Notes: generated by a model from the letters alone, not told the origin. A stretch of DNA of 64,000 nucleotides from Pseudomonas sp. FP1742 (GCF_030687145.1 NZ_CP117460.1:4836001-4900000), one strand, 5' to 3'; shown: positions 9,918 through 19,360, counted from the first letter of the stretch. Translations and numbers: made by a program.

Positions 9918-11900
9918 ATGAACCCTGTATTGCCCCACGCCCAGCTTGACTGGGATGACCAAGGTCGCCCGCGCTCGCGGGTGTTCGATGATGTGTATTT
10001 TTCCGACCATTCGGGCCTTGAAGAAACCCGCTACGTGTTTCTGGAGCAAAACGATTTGCGCGACCGCTTCGCCGCGCTGCCGGCGGGTGGTCGACTGGTG
10101 ATTGGCGAAACCGGTTTCGGCACCGGGCTGAATTTTCTCTGTGCCTGGCAGTTGTTCGAACAGCACGCGCTGGCCGGTGCGCGGCTGCATTTTGTCAGTG
10201 TTGAAAAGTACCCGCTGAGCGCCCCCGATCTGCAACGAGCCCTGGCGTTATGGCCAGAACTCAAGCCGTTCGCCGATCAACTGCTGGCGCAATATGTGGC
10301 GATCCATCAGGGCTTTCAGCGTTTGGTACTGGGCAACGGCCGCGTCACCCTGACCTTGCTGATCGGCGATGCACTGGAGCAGTTGCCGCAACTGGACGCG
10401 CAGATCGACGCCTGGTTTCTCGACGGTTTCGCCCCGGCGAAAAACCCCGACATGTGGACCGCCGAGCTGTTTGCCGAACTGGCCCGTCTGGCGGCACCCG
10501 GCTCGACCATCAGCACCTTCACCAGCACCGGTTGGGTGCGCCGGCTGCTGAATGCGGCGGGCTTCAAGATGAAGCGCACGCCAGGCATCGGCCACAAGTG
10601 GGAGATCTTGCGGGGCACCTTTCTTGGCTGGCCTGAAGAGGTGGCGAAACCGATCGCGACAAAACCCTGGTTCGCTCGCCCACAACCGCTGGCCGGCGAA
10701 CGCCGCGCCCTGGTAATCGGTGCCGGGCTGGCCGGTTGCGCCAGCGCCGCCAGCCTCGCCGCGCGGGGTTGGCACGTGAGCCTGCTGGAACGTCACCAAG
10801 CACTGGCGCAGGAAGCCTCGGGCAATCCTCAGGGGGTGCTGTACCTCAAGCTTTCGGCCCACGGCACGGCGTTGTCGCAGTTGATCGTCAGTGGTTTTGG
10901 TTACACCCGGCGCCTGCTGGAACAGTTACAGCGTGGCGTCGAATGGGACGATTGCGGGGTCTTGCAACTGGCCTTCAATGCCAAGGAAGCCGAGCGCCAG
11001 GTGCAACTGGCCGCGGCGTTTTCGCCAGACCTGGTGCACCTGCTCGATCAACCGCAAGCACAGGTCCGGGCCGGCATCGAACTGGAGCACGGCGGCTTGT
11101 TCTTCCCCGAAGGCGGTTGGGTTCACCCGCCCGCGTTGTGCCAGTGGCAGGCGTCCTCGGCGAACATCCAGTGGCTGCCCCATCGCGAGGTGCTGGAGCT
11201 GCGCAAGGTCGATGATCAATGGCAGGCCTGGGATGGCGAAACACTTTTGGCCAGCGCTCCCGTGGTGATTCTGGCCGGCGCCGCCGAGATCAAGCGTTTT
11301 CCGTACAGCGCCGAGCTGCCGCTCAAACGCATTCGCGGCCAGATCACCCGGCTGGCGCAAACCCCTGAAAGCCAGAGCCTGGCGACCGTTGTCTGCGCCG
11401 AAGGCTATGTGGCGCCCGCACGTCTGGGCGAACACACGCTTGGCGCCAGCTTCGATTTCAAGAATGACGATCTAGCCCCGACCGTTGCCGAACACCTCGG
11501 CAACCTGGCGTTGCTCGAGGAAATCTCCACCGACCTGGTCGCCCGTCTACATCTTCAAGACCTGGACCCGCAGCAGCTTGAAGGGCGCGCGGCGTTCCGC
11601 TGCACCAGTCCCGATTACCTGCCGATCGTCGGACCACTGGCCGACCAGGCCAGCTTCGCCAATGCCTATGCCGCGCTGAGCAAAGATGCCCGGCAAGTGC
11701 CCGACGTGCCCTGCCCGTGGCTCGATGGGTTTTACGTCAACAGCGGTCATGGTTCTCGCGGTTTGATCACTGCCCCATTGTCCGGCGAGCTGCTGGCGGC
11801 ATGGCTTGAGAATGAGCCTTTGCCGTTGCCCAAAGCCGTGGCCGAAGCCTGCCATCCCAACCGTTTTGCCTTGCGCCAGTTGATCCGCGGAAAAGTCTGA
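9918..11900 (+). CDS. mnmC: bifunctional tRNA mnm5s2U biosynthesis protein MnmC
   Basis: 660 residues, full length for the two-domain enzyme completing 5-methylaminomethyl-2-thiouridine at tRNA wobble position 34. The N-terminal MnmD methyltransferase (about 1-240) has the SAM loop GETGFGTGLNFL and the DAWFLDGFAPAKNPDMW motif. The C-terminal FAD oxidase domain starts with VIGAGLAGCASAASLAARG near residue 260 and ends with NSGHGSRGLITAP. The oxidase removes carboxymethyl from cmnm5U and the methyltransferase adds the methyl group. It acts downstream of MnmE/MnmG. It lies directly upstream of the NAGGN operon, as it does in other pseudomonads. Confidence 0.96.
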   Translation: MNPVLPHAQLDWDDQGRPRSRVFDDVYFSDHSGLEETRYVFLEQNDLRDRFAALPAGGRLVIGETGFGTGLNFLCAWQLFEQHALAGARLHFVSVEKYPLSAPDLQRALALWPELKPFADQLLAQYVAIHQGFQRLVLGNGRVTLTLLIGDALEQLPQLDAQIDAWFLDGFAPAKNPDMWTAELFAELARLAAPGSTISTFTSTGWVRRLLNAAGFKMKRTPGIGHKWEILRGTFLGWPEEVAKPIATKPWFARPQPLAGERRALVIGAGLAGCASAASLAARGWHVSLLERHQALAQEASGNPQGVLYLKLSAHGTALSQLIVSGFGYTRRLLEQLQRGVEWDDCGVLQLAFNAKEAERQVQLAAAFSPDLVHLLDQPQAQVRAGIELEHGGLFFPEGGWVHPPALCQWQASSANIQWLPHREVLELRKVDDQWQAWDGETLLASAPVVILAGAAEIKRFPYSAELPLKRIRGQITRLAQTPESQSLATVVCAEGYVAPARLGEHTLGASFDFKNDDLAPTVAEHLGNLALLEEISTDLVARLHLQDLDPQQLEGRAAFRCTSPDYLPIVGPLADQASFANAYAALSKDARQVPDVPCPWLDGFYVNSGHGSRGLITAPLSGELLAAWLENEPLPLPKAVAEACHPNRFALRQLIRGKV

Positions 11901-11944
11901 TCCGCAGACTTATAACTTATCGGTCTAAAACTCCAGGGATTCAC

Positions 11945-11992
11945 ATGGGTCAGTTTCCGGGTACCCGCCGTTTTTGGCGAGGTATCGATTGA
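11945..11992 (+). other. possible 15-codon ORF in the NAGGN operon leader
   Basis: Between mnmC and the amidotransferase an ATG follows AGGGA with a 5-base gap and opens a 15-residue frame (MGQFPGTRRFWRGID), ending 31 bases before the amidotransferase start. The peptide is basic and aromatic. It may be a leader peptide or chance; length alone gives little support. Confidence 0.3.
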
Positions 11993-12023
11993 CCCTCCCC
12001 AACGGAAAAACCGGTAAGGACTT

Positions 12024-13796
12024 ATGTGCGGATTAGCTGGAGAATTACGTTTCGACCATCAGCCTGCGGACCTCGCAGCCATTGAACGAATCACCCATCA
12101 CCTGGCCCCTCGTGGCCCTGACGCGTGGGGTTTCCACAGCCAGGGGCCGATTGCCCTGGGCCATCGGCGCCTGAAAATCATGGACCTGTCGGACGGCTCG
12201 GCGCAGCCGATGATCGATAACCAACTGGGTCTGTCCCTGGCCTTCAACGGCGCCATCTACAACTTCCCGGAACTGCGCACCGAGCTGGAAAACCTCGGTT
12301 ACGCCTTCTATTCCGGTGGCGACACCGAAGTGCTGCTCAAGGGCTATCACGCCTGGGGCGAAGCACTGTTGCCCAAGCTCAATGGCATGTTCGCCTTCGC
12401 CATTTGGGAGCGCGACGCCCAGCGGCTGTTCATCGCCCGCGACCGGCTCGGCGTAAAACCCTTGTACCTGTCACGCACCGGTCAACGCCTGCGCTTTGCC
12501 TCGGCTTTGCCGGCACTGCTCAAGGGCGGCGATATCAACCCGATCCTCGATCCGGTGGCGCTCAATCATTACTTGAATTTCCACGCGGTGGTCCCGGCCC
12601 CGCGCACCTTGTTGGCGGGCATCGAAAAACTGCCCCCGGCGAGCTGGATGCGTATCGAAGCGGACGGCACCACCGAGCAGAAAACCTGGTGGACCCTGCC
12701 CTACGGCCCACACGCCGACGAGATGAACCTGACCCTGGAAGACTGGCGCGACCGCGTGCTCGACAGCACCCGTGATGCGGTGGCGATCCGTCAACGGGCG
12801 GCGGTCGACGTTGGCGTGTTGCTGTCCGGGGGCGTCGATTCGAGTCTGCTGGTGGGTCTGTTGCGCGAAGTCGGGGTCGAAGATTTATCGACCTTTTCCA
12901 TCGGTTTCCAGGATGCCGGCGGCGAGCGCGGTGACGAATTTCAGTATTCAGACCTGATCGCCAGGCACTACGGCACGCAGCATCACCAACTGCGCATCGA
13001 CGAAAAAGAAATCATCGAGCAACTGCCCGCGGCATTCCGCGCCATGAGCGAGCCGATGGTCAGCCATGACTGCATCGCCTTCTACCTGCTGTCCCGGGAA
13101 GTGGCCAAGCACTGCAAGGTAGTGCAAAGCGGCCAGGGCGCGGACGAGTTGTTCGCCGGTTATCACTGGTATCCACAAGTGGATGGCGCAAGCGACCCGT
13201 ACGTAGCGTATCGCGATGCGTTTTTCGATCGCAGCTACGCCGACTATGCCGCCACGGTGCAGCCGAAATGGCTGACGGCCAACGACGCGGCCGGCGACTT
13301 CGTGAAGGAGCATTTCGCACAACCCGGCGCCGACGCCGCGGTGGACAAAGCCCTGCGTCTGGACAGCACGGTGATGCTGGTGGACGACCCGGTCAAACGC
13401 GTCGACAACATGACCATGGCCTGGGGCCTGGAAGCGCGTACGCCGTTTCTCGACTATCGCCTGGTGGAATTGTCGGCGCGGGTGCCGGGCAAATTCAAAC
13501 TGCCGGATGGCGGCAAGCAAGTGTTGAAAGAAGCGGCGCGGCTGGTCATTCCCAGTGAAGTGATCGACCGCAAAAAGGGTTACTTCCCGGTCCCCGGCCT
13601 CAAGCATTTGCAGGGCGACACGTTGAACTGGGTACGTGAACTGCTGCTCGACCCGAGCCAGGATCGCGGCTTGTTCAATCCCGCCATGCTCGACCGCCTG
13701 CTGACCGATCCGCAAGGTCAACTGACCCCGTTGCGCGGCTCCAAGCTGTGGCAATTGGCGGCCCTGAACCTGTGGCTCAGTGAACAAGGAATCTGA
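12024..13796 (+). CDS. N-acetylglutaminylglutamine amidotransferase
   Basis: 590-residue member of the asparagine synthetase B family. The N-terminal class II glutaminase domain begins with the nucleophile Cys2 (MCGLAGELRF), exposed after methionine removal. The C-terminal synthetase domain has the PPi loop LLSGGVDSSLLVGLL near residue 270. In pseudomonads this protein, next to ngg, amidates N-acetylglutaminylglutamine to NAGGN, an osmoprotectant dipeptide. The start follows AAGGA by three bases. It lies 3 bases upstream of ngg, so they are co-transcribed. Osmotic induction is known for the pathway; I see no specific site here. Confidence 0.93.
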   Translation: MCGLAGELRFDHQPADLAAIERITHHLAPRGPDAWGFHSQGPIALGHRRLKIMDLSDGSAQPMIDNQLGLSLAFNGAIYNFPELRTELENLGYAFYSGGDTEVLLKGYHAWGEALLPKLNGMFAFAIWERDAQRLFIARDRLGVKPLYLSRTGQRLRFASALPALLKGGDINPILDPVALNHYLNFHAVVPAPRTLLAGIEKLPPASWMRIEADGTTEQKTWWTLPYGPHADEMNLTLEDWRDRVLDSTRDAVAIRQRAAVDVGVLLSGGVDSSLLVGLLREVGVEDLSTFSIGFQDAGGERGDEFQYSDLIARHYGTQHHQLRIDEKEIIEQLPAAFRAMSEPMVSHDCIAFYLLSREVAKHCKVVQSGQGADELFAGYHWYPQVDGASDPYVAYRDAFFDRSYADYAATVQPKWLTANDAAGDFVKEHFAQPGADAAVDKALRLDSTVMLVDDPVKRVDNMTMAWGLEARTPFLDYRLVELSARVPGKFKLPDGGKQVLKEAARLVIPSEVIDRKKGYFPVPGLKHLQGDTLNWVRELLLDPSQDRGLFNPAMLDRLLTDPQGQLTPLRGSKLWQLAALNLWLSEQGI

Positions 13797-13799
13797 TCG

Positions 13800-15548
13800 A
13801 TGAAACCCCACGCCACGGCTTACAGCCAACGCCTGTTGCGCGGTCAGGCGCCATCCTACGAACGCTTGCAGGCGCGCCTGGCCGAAGACGGCAGTGAATT
13901 GGGCGCCGCGCCAATCGCGGTGCATTGCGGTTGGGGCCGGCTGCTGATCGGGCATACCTTTCCCGATGCGGCGAGCCTTGCCCAAGAGCTGCTCAACGAG
14001 CAGCCCGGTGAACGGGACATCGCCTTGTACGTCGCCGCGCCCCAGCAAGTGCTGGGGCTGGAACCGGCGCAACTGTTTCTCGACCCGTCCGACACCTTGC
14101 GTCTGTGGTTCAGCGATTACCGTCAGGCCACCCGGGTGTTTCGCGGTTTTCGCATTCGGCGGGCACAAAGCGAAACGGACTGGCAGGCGATCAATCAGCT
14201 GTATCAGGCCCGGGGCATGCTGCCGATCGATCCGGGCTTGCTGACGCCCCATCACCAGGGCGGCCCGGTTTACTGGCTGGCCGAAGATGAAGACAGCGGC
14301 GCGATCATCGGCAGTGTCATGGGCCTGAATCATCACAAGGCGTTCAACGACCCGGAAAACGGCAGCAGCCTGTGGTGCCTGGCGGTCGATCCGCAATGCT
14401 CCCGCCCGGGCGTCGGTGAAGTGCTGGTGCGGCACTTGATCGAACACTTCATGAGTCGTGGGCTGAGTTACCTGGACCTGTCGGTGCTGCACAACAACCG
14501 TCAGGCGAAAAGCCTTTATGCCAAGCTCGGTTTTCGCAACTTGTCGACCTTCGCCATCAAGCGCAAGAACGGCATCAACCAGCCATTGTTTCTGGGCCCT
14601 GGCCCGGAAGCCGAGTTCAATCCGTATGCGCGAATCATCGTCGAGGAGGCTCATCGGCGCGGCATCGATGTGCAGGTCGACGACGCCCAGGCTGGCCTGT
14701 TTACCTTGATTCACGGCAGTCGCCGCGTGCGTTGCCGTGAATCCCTGAGTGATTTGACCAGCGCCATCAGCATGACCTTGTGCCAGGACAAAAGCCTGAC
14801 TCACAAGGTGCTGAAAAACGCCGGTCTCAAGCTACCCGCCCAACAGCTGGCGGGGAGCGCGGACGACAATCTGGCGTTTCTTGACGAGCACGAACGGGTG
14901 GTGGTCAAACCCCTGGACGGCGAACAGGGCCAAGGGGTGGCGGTGGATTTACGCAGCATCGAAGAGGTCCAGCAAGCCATCGAAAACGCCCGCGTATTCG
15001 ACAGTCGAGTGCTGCTGGAAAGCTTCCACGAAGGCCTCGACTTGCGGGTTCTGGTGATCGGTTTCGAGGTGATCGCGGCCGCCATTCGCCGACCGGCGGA
15101 AGTGGTGGGCGATGGTCAGCATTCCATCGGTGCGCTGATCGAAGCCCAAAGCCGTCGCCGTCAGGCAGCAACCAGTGGCGAAAGCAAAATCCCGCAGGAT
15201 CATGAAACCCAGCGCACCTTGCAGGCGGCGGGTTATGACTACAGCAGCATTCTGCCGGCCGGTGAGCATCTGTTCGTACGACGCACGGCGAATCTTCATA
15301 CCGGCGGCATTCTTGAAGACGTCACGGCGATCCTGCATCCAACGTTGGTGGACGCAGCGGTGCGCGCGGCGCGGGCGCTGGATATTCCGATGGTCGGGCT
15401 CGACCTGATGGTGCCGGCCGCCGACCAGCCGGAGTATGTGTTTATCGAAGCCAATGAACGCGCAGGGTTGGCCAACCATGAACCGCAACCGACAGCCGAG
15501 CGGTTTGTGGATTTGTTGTTTCCGCATAGTCAGCCGGCGGTCTCTTAG
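13800..15548 (+). CDS. ngg: N-acetylglutaminylglutamine synthetase (GNAT plus ATP-grasp)
   Basis: 582-residue fusion. The N-terminal half carries a GNAT acetyltransferase domain (about 110-265; LWCLAVDPQCSRPGVGEVLV is the acetyl-CoA loop). The C-terminal half is an ATP-grasp ligase (about 330-575; VVVKPLDGEQGQGVAVD is the phosphate-binding loop, VFIEANERAGLANHEPQP the metal site). Together they acetylate and join two glutamines to form N-acetylglutaminylglutamine, which the upstream amidotransferase converts to NAGGN. This gene order and fusion are diagnostic of the NAGGN system. Confidence 0.94.
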   Translation: MKPHATAYSQRLLRGQAPSYERLQARLAEDGSELGAAPIAVHCGWGRLLIGHTFPDAASLAQELLNEQPGERDIALYVAAPQQVLGLEPAQLFLDPSDTLRLWFSDYRQATRVFRGFRIRRAQSETDWQAINQLYQARGMLPIDPGLLTPHHQGGPVYWLAEDEDSGAIIGSVMGLNHHKAFNDPENGSSLWCLAVDPQCSRPGVGEVLVRHLIEHFMSRGLSYLDLSVLHNNRQAKSLYAKLGFRNLSTFAIKRKNGINQPLFLGPGPEAEFNPYARIIVEEAHRRGIDVQVDDAQAGLFTLIHGSRRVRCRESLSDLTSAISMTLCQDKSLTHKVLKNAGLKLPAQQLAGSADDNLAFLDEHERVVVKPLDGEQGQGVAVDLRSIEEVQQAIENARVFDSRVLLESFHEGLDLRVLVIGFEVIAAAIRRPAEVVGDGQHSIGALIEAQSRRRQAATSGESKIPQDHETQRTLQAAGYDYSSILPAGEHLFVRRTANLHTGGILEDVTAILHPTLVDAAVRAARALDIPMVGLDLMVPAADQPEYVFIEANERAGLANHEPQPTAERFVDLLFPHSQPAVS

Positions 15549-15569
15549 TGATGTAGTGCCTGGGCCGGC

Positions 15570-15639
15570 GCCTTCGCGAGCAAGCCCGCTCCCACAGTTG
15601 ACCGCGTTGCCCTGTGGGAGCGGGCTTGCCCGCGAAGGC
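15570..15639. repeat. REP pair (inverted) inside the NAGGN gene cluster
   Basis: Units at 15570-15597 and 15611-15639 flank a 13-base spacer, between ngg and the M42 peptidase. Placed inside a run of same-strand genes, the pair may act as a mRNA stability or attenuation element. Confidence 0.92.
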
Positions 15640-15715
15640 GGCCTCACAGGCGCTGAATATCTCCAGACCTCCCCTCATCGAAACCATCGATGCTCTCACT
15701 TCATCAGGAGTTTCC

Positions 15716-16906
15716 ATGACCAGCAAAATTCCCGAACCGGATCTCAATTATCTGCAAAAAGTCCTGCTGGAAATGCTCGCCATTCCCAGCCCCACCGGCT
15801 TTACCGACACCATTGTGCGGTACGTCGCCGAGCGCCTCGAAGAGCTGGGCATTCCGTTTGAAATGACCCGTCGCGGCACCATCCGCGCCACCCTCAAGGG
15901 CAAGAAAAACAGCCCCGACCGCGCAGTCTCCGCTCACCTGGACACCATTGGCGCGGCGGTGCGCGCAATCAAGGATAACGGCCGCCTGACCCTGGCACCG
16001 GTTGGCTGCTGGTCCAGCCGTTTTGCCGAGGGCAGCCGCGTCAGCCTGTTCACCGACAACGGCGTGATCCGCGGCAGCGTGTTGCCGTTGATGGCTTCCG
16101 GGCACGCGTTCAACACCGCCGTGGATGAAATGCCCATCAGTTGGGATCACATCGAACTGCGCCTGGACGCCTATTGCGCCACCCGTGCCGATTGCGATTC
16201 GCTGGGGATCAGCGTCGGCGATTTCGTCGCCTTCGACCCGTTGCCCGAGTTCACCGAAAGCGGCCACATCAGCGCCCGTCACCTCGATGACAAGGCCGGC
16301 GTTGCCGCACTGTTGGCGGCGCTGAAAGCGATTGTCGACAGCGGCGAAGAACTGATGATCGACTGCCATCCGCTGTTCACCATCACCGAAGAAACCGGCA
16401 GTGGCGCCGCGGCCGCCCTGCCCTGGGATGTCAGTGAATTCGTCGGCATCGACATCGCGCCGGTCGCGCCCGGCCAGCACTCCAGCGAACACGCGGTGAG
16501 CGTGGCGATGCAGGATTCCGGCGGCCCGTATGACTATCATCTGTCGCGCCATCTGCTGCGTCTGGCCAGTGACAATGAACTGCCGGCGCGCCGCGACCTG
16601 TTCCGCTATTACTTCAGCGATGCTCACTCGGCCGTTACCGCCGGCCACGACATTCGCACCGCCCTGCTGGCCTTCGGTTGCGACGCCACCCACGGCTACG
16701 AGCGCACCCACATCGACAGCCTCGCCGCCCTCAGTCGTCTGCTCGGTGCCTACATCCTCAGCCCACCGGTATTCGCCAGCGATGCTCAACCGGCCAAGGG
16801 ATCGCTGGACCGCTTCAGTCACCAGATCGAACACGAGACGCAGATGGAAAGCGATACGCGGGTGCCGTCGGTGGATAGCTTGGTTGGGCAGCGCTCGGAG
16901 GGCTGA
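15716..16906 (+). CDS. osmoprotectant NAGGN system M42 family peptidase
   Basis: 396-residue metallo-aminopeptidase of family M42. The start at 15716 (MTSKIPEPDLNYLQ) follows CAGGAG with a 5-base gap. An upstream frame through the REP is rejected. Metal ligands appear in SAHLDTIGAAVRA (His-x-Asp), HLDDKAGVAALLAAL, the FTITEETGSGAAAA catalytic Glu pair and the C-terminal THGYERTHI. The gene is found with ngg across NAGGN producers and probably hydrolyses or turns over the dipeptide; this role is inferred from conserved context. A REP pair separates it from ngg, but the direction and spacing fit one operon. Confidence 0.9.
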   Translation: MTSKIPEPDLNYLQKVLLEMLAIPSPTGFTDTIVRYVAERLEELGIPFEMTRRGTIRATLKGKKNSPDRAVSAHLDTIGAAVRAIKDNGRLTLAPVGCWSSRFAEGSRVSLFTDNGVIRGSVLPLMASGHAFNTAVDEMPISWDHIELRLDAYCATRADCDSLGISVGDFVAFDPLPEFTESGHISARHLDDKAGVAALLAALKAIVDSGEELMIDCHPLFTITEETGSGAAAALPWDVSEFVGIDIAPVAPGQHSSEHAVSVAMQDSGGPYDYHLSRHLLRLASDNELPARRDLFRYYFSDAHSAVTAGHDIRTALLAFGCDATHGYERTHIDSLAALSRLLGAYILSPPVFASDAQPAKGSLDRFSHQIEHETQMESDTRVPSVDSLVGQRSEG

Positions 16907-16940
16907 GTTTTACCTGTAGGCATTCGGTGTCTGAACGATC

Positions 16941-17028
16941 GTCTTCGCGAGCAAGCCCGCTCCCACAGGTGACCGAGTTCTTTCATAGAAATGCGGTCGA
17001 ATGTGGGAGCGGGCTTGCTCGCGAAGGC
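16941..17028. repeat. REP pair (inverted)
   Basis: Units at 16941-16968 and 17001-17028 with a 32-base spacer, between the M42 peptidase and yheU. Confidence 0.92.
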
Positions 17029-17113
17029 GGCCTGGCAGACAACTGTTCAGACCGGGCTAGCCGCCCCCCTTCATTCGCCGTAGCATCGCGCCAATGTTTA
17101 ACCGAGGTGCCTT

Positions 17114-17341
17114 ATGCTGATTCCCCACGACCAACTTGAAGTCGACACCCTGACCCGCCTCATCGAAGATTTCGTGACCCGCGACGGCACGGACAATGGC
17201 GATGACACACCGCTGGAAACCCGTGTGTTGCGCGTTCGTCAGGCATTGACCAAAGGCCAGGCGCTGATCGTCTTCGATCCGGAAAGCGAGCAATGCCAGT
17301 TGATGCTCAAGCACGACGTGCCCAAGCACCTGTTCGACTGA
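17114..17341 (+). CDS. YheU family protein
   Basis: 75-residue soluble protein of the YheU/UPF0270 family, recognised by the N-terminal MLIPHDQLEVDTLTRLIEDFVTRDGTD and the central LRVRQALTKGQALIVFDP. Members are small acidic proteins of unknown function conserved in gammaproteobacteria. The stop lies 5 bases from the stop of the convergent csrA gene. Confidence 0.88.
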   Translation: MLIPHDQLEVDTLTRLIEDFVTRDGTDNGDDTPLETRVLRVRQALTKGQALIVFDPESEQCQLMLKHDVPKHLFD

Positions 17342-17346
17342 AGCCC

Positions 17347-17532
17347 TTAACGCGCTTTGGCTTTTGCCTGTTTGATCTGGATGCGCTCGTAGACTTCGGC
17401 GCGGTGTACGTTGACTTGCTGCGGCGCTTCAACACCGAAGCGCACGCTGCTTCCGTTGACGGCGAGAACCCGCACGGAAATGTTGTCACCAATGGATATC
17501 AATTCGCCCACAACGCGACTGAGTACAAGCAT
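17347..17532 (-). CDS. csrA: CsrA/RsmA family carbon storage regulator (RsmI-like paralogue)
   Basis: 61-residue RNA-binding regulator that binds GGA motifs in mRNA leaders and is titrated by Rsm sRNAs. It keeps the invariant Leu4, Arg6, Gly9, Arg31, Val42 and Arg44 (VNVHRAEVYERIQ). It differs from main RsmA at many sites (VLSRVVGELISIGDNISV rather than ILTRRVGETL), so it is a divergent paralogue, possibly RsmI. The start is the second ATG (17532): AAGGA lies eight bases before it, while the first ATG (17541) abuts that site with no spacing. The leader contains a 9-bp stem covering the ribosome site (see the separate entry), which suggests translational control. Confidence 0.9.
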   Translation of the reverse strand: MLVLSRVVGELISIGDNISVRVLAVNGSSVRFGVEAPQQVNVHRAEVYERIQIKQAKAKAR

Positions 17533-17542
17533 GGCATTCATC

Positions 17543-17566
17543 CTTCAGGGTTAGCGGACCCTGAAG
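17543..17566 (-). promoter_or_regulatory. hairpin sequestering the csrA ribosome-binding site
   Basis: On the minus-strand mRNA, CTTCAGGGT and ACCCTGAAG pair perfectly over 9 bp around a 6-base loop. The 3' arm runs directly into the AAGGA ribosome site of csrA, so part of that site lies in the stem. CsrA proteins often bind GGA at such positions in their own leaders, so autoregulation is a reasonable inference. Confidence 0.65.
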
Positions 17567-17685
17567 ATGCCCGGCGCGTAGCGGGTCTTCAATGCAACAA
17601 CCGCAAAACAGTCCCGCCCTACAGCGCAGGCAGCATCGTCCTGACGGACGCGTCCGACAAACCGCCCGAATGAAGGACCGATCCT

Positions 17686-18018
17686 TCAGGAAGCGGTAAG
17701 ACGCGGACCAAACAGAATGACACTCGCCCCGAGTACACACAGCGCCACGCCGATCCAGTCCGAACCCAGTGGACGAATCCGCTCGACCACCGCCAGCCAG
17801 CCAATCGACGCAATAATGTAGATACCACCGTAGGCCGCATAGGCGCGACCGGCATAGCTCGCTTCGACCCGGGTCAGCAGTAGCGCAAACAACGTCAGGC
17901 TGAGTAAGGCCGGGATGACCCACCACATGCTTTTACCCTGACGCAGCCACATCCAGAAAGCGAAGCAGCCGGCGATTTCGAACAGCGCGGCGAGGAAAAA
18001 CCAAAGGTAATTGAGCAT
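17686..18018 (-). CDS. YnfA family small membrane protein (UPF0060)
   Basis: 110-residue integral membrane protein with four predicted helices, typical for YnfA (for example [21 protein letters not shown] and [22 protein letters not shown]). The conserved YAAYGGIYI motif is present. YnfA proteins resemble small multidrug resistance transporters, but their substrate is uncertain. The start at 18018 (MLNYLWFF) is chosen because residues before it are polar and lack a ribosome site. It lies 65 bases downstream of the SDR gene on the same strand and 150 bases upstream of csrA. A GAAGGA-TCGG-TCCTTC hairpin (17672-17687) overlaps its stop codon. Confidence 0.9.
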   Translation of the reverse strand: MLNYLWFFLAALFEIAGCFAFWMWLRQGKSMWWVIPALLSLTLFALLLTRVEASYAGRAYAAYGGIYIIASIGWLAVVERIRPLGSDWIGVALCVLGASVILFGPRLTAS

Positions 18019-18083
18019 GCAGACGTCTCGTTGGGATGGCCGGTTGGCGGCCACCCTAACGACGGTGTTGCGCACAGGCAAGT

Positions 18084-18899
18084 TCAGCCTGCGTTTTGTT
18101 TGGCCTTGGCGCGCATTTTGTCGGCCATCACGGTCATTTCGTTATAGAGCAATTGCGGGTCTTTCTGCTTGATCGCCCAGGCCATGCGCCCCTGTTCGTG
18201 GGGCAGGATCATGAATTCGCCGACAGCGACCTGGCGATAGATGTAGTCAGCAATATCGGCGGCGCTGATCGGCGAGCTTTCCAGCAATTTGCCGACCTGG
18301 GCTTTCATGGCCGGGGTCGGACCGCGGAAAGAGTCCAGCAGGTTGGTCTGGAAGAACGACGGGCAAACCACATGCACGCTGACTTCCTCGTGCGCCAATT
18401 CAATCAACAGACTCTCGGACAACGCCACTACGCCCGCCTTGGCCACGTTGTAGTTGCTCATGGCCGGGCCTTGCATCAACGCCGCCATCGAGGCGATGTT
18501 GATGATCTTGCCTTTGCTTTTCTCCAGCAGCGGCAGGAAGGCCTTGCAGCCCTTGACCACCCCCATCAGGTTGATCGCGATCTGCCAGTCCCAGTCCTCC
18601 AGCGACAGTTCGCTGAAGAACCCACCCGAGGCCACACCGGCGTTGTTGACGATGACGTCGATGCCGCCGAACTTCTCTTCGCAGGCTTGGGCGAAGGCGG
18701 TCAACTGACTGTAGTCGCGCACATCGCAACGCTGAATGAAGCCGTCACCGCCGGCTTCGCGCACCAACTTGAGGGTTTCCTGCAAGCCGGGCTCACTGAC
18801 ATCCGACAAGGCCAACTGCCAGCCTTCACGCGCCCAGCGCAGCGCGATTTCGCGACCCAGGCCTGAGCCCGCGCCAGTGATCATCATGCGATTTTGCAT
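18084..18899 (-). CDS. SDR family oxidoreductase
   Basis: 271-residue classical short-chain dehydrogenase. The NAD(P) loop [13 protein letters not shown] starts at residue 8, with NNAGVASGG and the catalytic Ser/Tyr/Lys set ([23 protein letters not shown]). The start at 18899 ([11 protein letters not shown]) was chosen because the upstream in-frame extension has no family similarity. It resembles general SDRs in pseudomonads with unknown substrates, perhaps fatty or alicyclic alcohols. The same strand continues into ynfA. Confidence 0.88.
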   Translation of the reverse strand: MQNRMMITGAGSGLGREIALRWAREGWQLALSDVSEPGLQETLKLVREAGGDGFIQRCDVRDYSQLTAFAQACEEKFGGIDVIVNNAGVASGGFFSELSLEDWDWQIAINLMGVVKGCKAFLPLLEKSKGKIINIASMAALMQGPAMSNYNVAKAGVVALSESLLIELAHEEVSVHVVCPSFFQTNLLDSFRGPTPAMKAQVGKLLESSPISAADIADYIYRQVAVGEFMILPHEQGRMAWAIKQKDPQLLYNEMTVMADKMRAKAKQNAG

Positions 18900-19193
18900 A
18901 GCAAACAGCCTTGTTGTTCCGGGGAAGATGCACCGAGTGTAGCGAAGGATAATGCGCGACCCACGCTCCATCAGAGTGCTGAATGGCCAGCGATGAACCA
19001 CGGCGTGGTGCGGTTGTTTCAACTTCGAGACACAGCAAAAGAAATAAACATACTTTCCAAAAACATTAAAAAAACTTGGAATTTTTCTTCATAGCCATGA
19101 GTCGGATTTTTTAAGCAGCTAAGATTAATACAAGTCCAGCTGATGGCTAAAACGCCAGGTCAAACCCACAACGCTTCCAACAAGGAAATAGAC

Positions 19194-19346
19194 ATGGGCA
19201 CAATTCTTATCGTTATTCTTATCCTGTTGCTGATAGGCGGCCTCCCGGTCTTCCCGCACTCCAGAAGTTGGGGTTACGGCCCGTCCGGTATCATCGGCGT
19301 GGTGTTGGTGGTGCTGTTGATCCTGCTGCTGCTTGGCAAGATATAA
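19194..19346 (+). CDS. DUF3309 family small membrane protein
   Basis: 50-residue hydrophobic peptide with two membrane segments (TILIVILILLLIGGLPVFP and IIGVVLVVLLILLLLG) around a short SRSWGYGPSG turn, the typical DUF3309 pattern. The start at 19194 follows AAGGA by seven bases. Such peptides are often stress- or stationary-phase-associated; their function is unknown. A bidirectional terminator follows. Confidence 0.85.
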   Translation: MGTILIVILILLLIGGLPVFPHSRSWGYGPSGIIGVVLVVLLILLLLGKI

Positions 19347-19360
19347 AGATTTTGCCGGCA

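Noticed and set aside
12948..14804. 618-codon minus-strand frame over the NAGGN genes
   Set aside because: Antisense shadow. The plus strand carries two enzymes with intact catalytic motifs.
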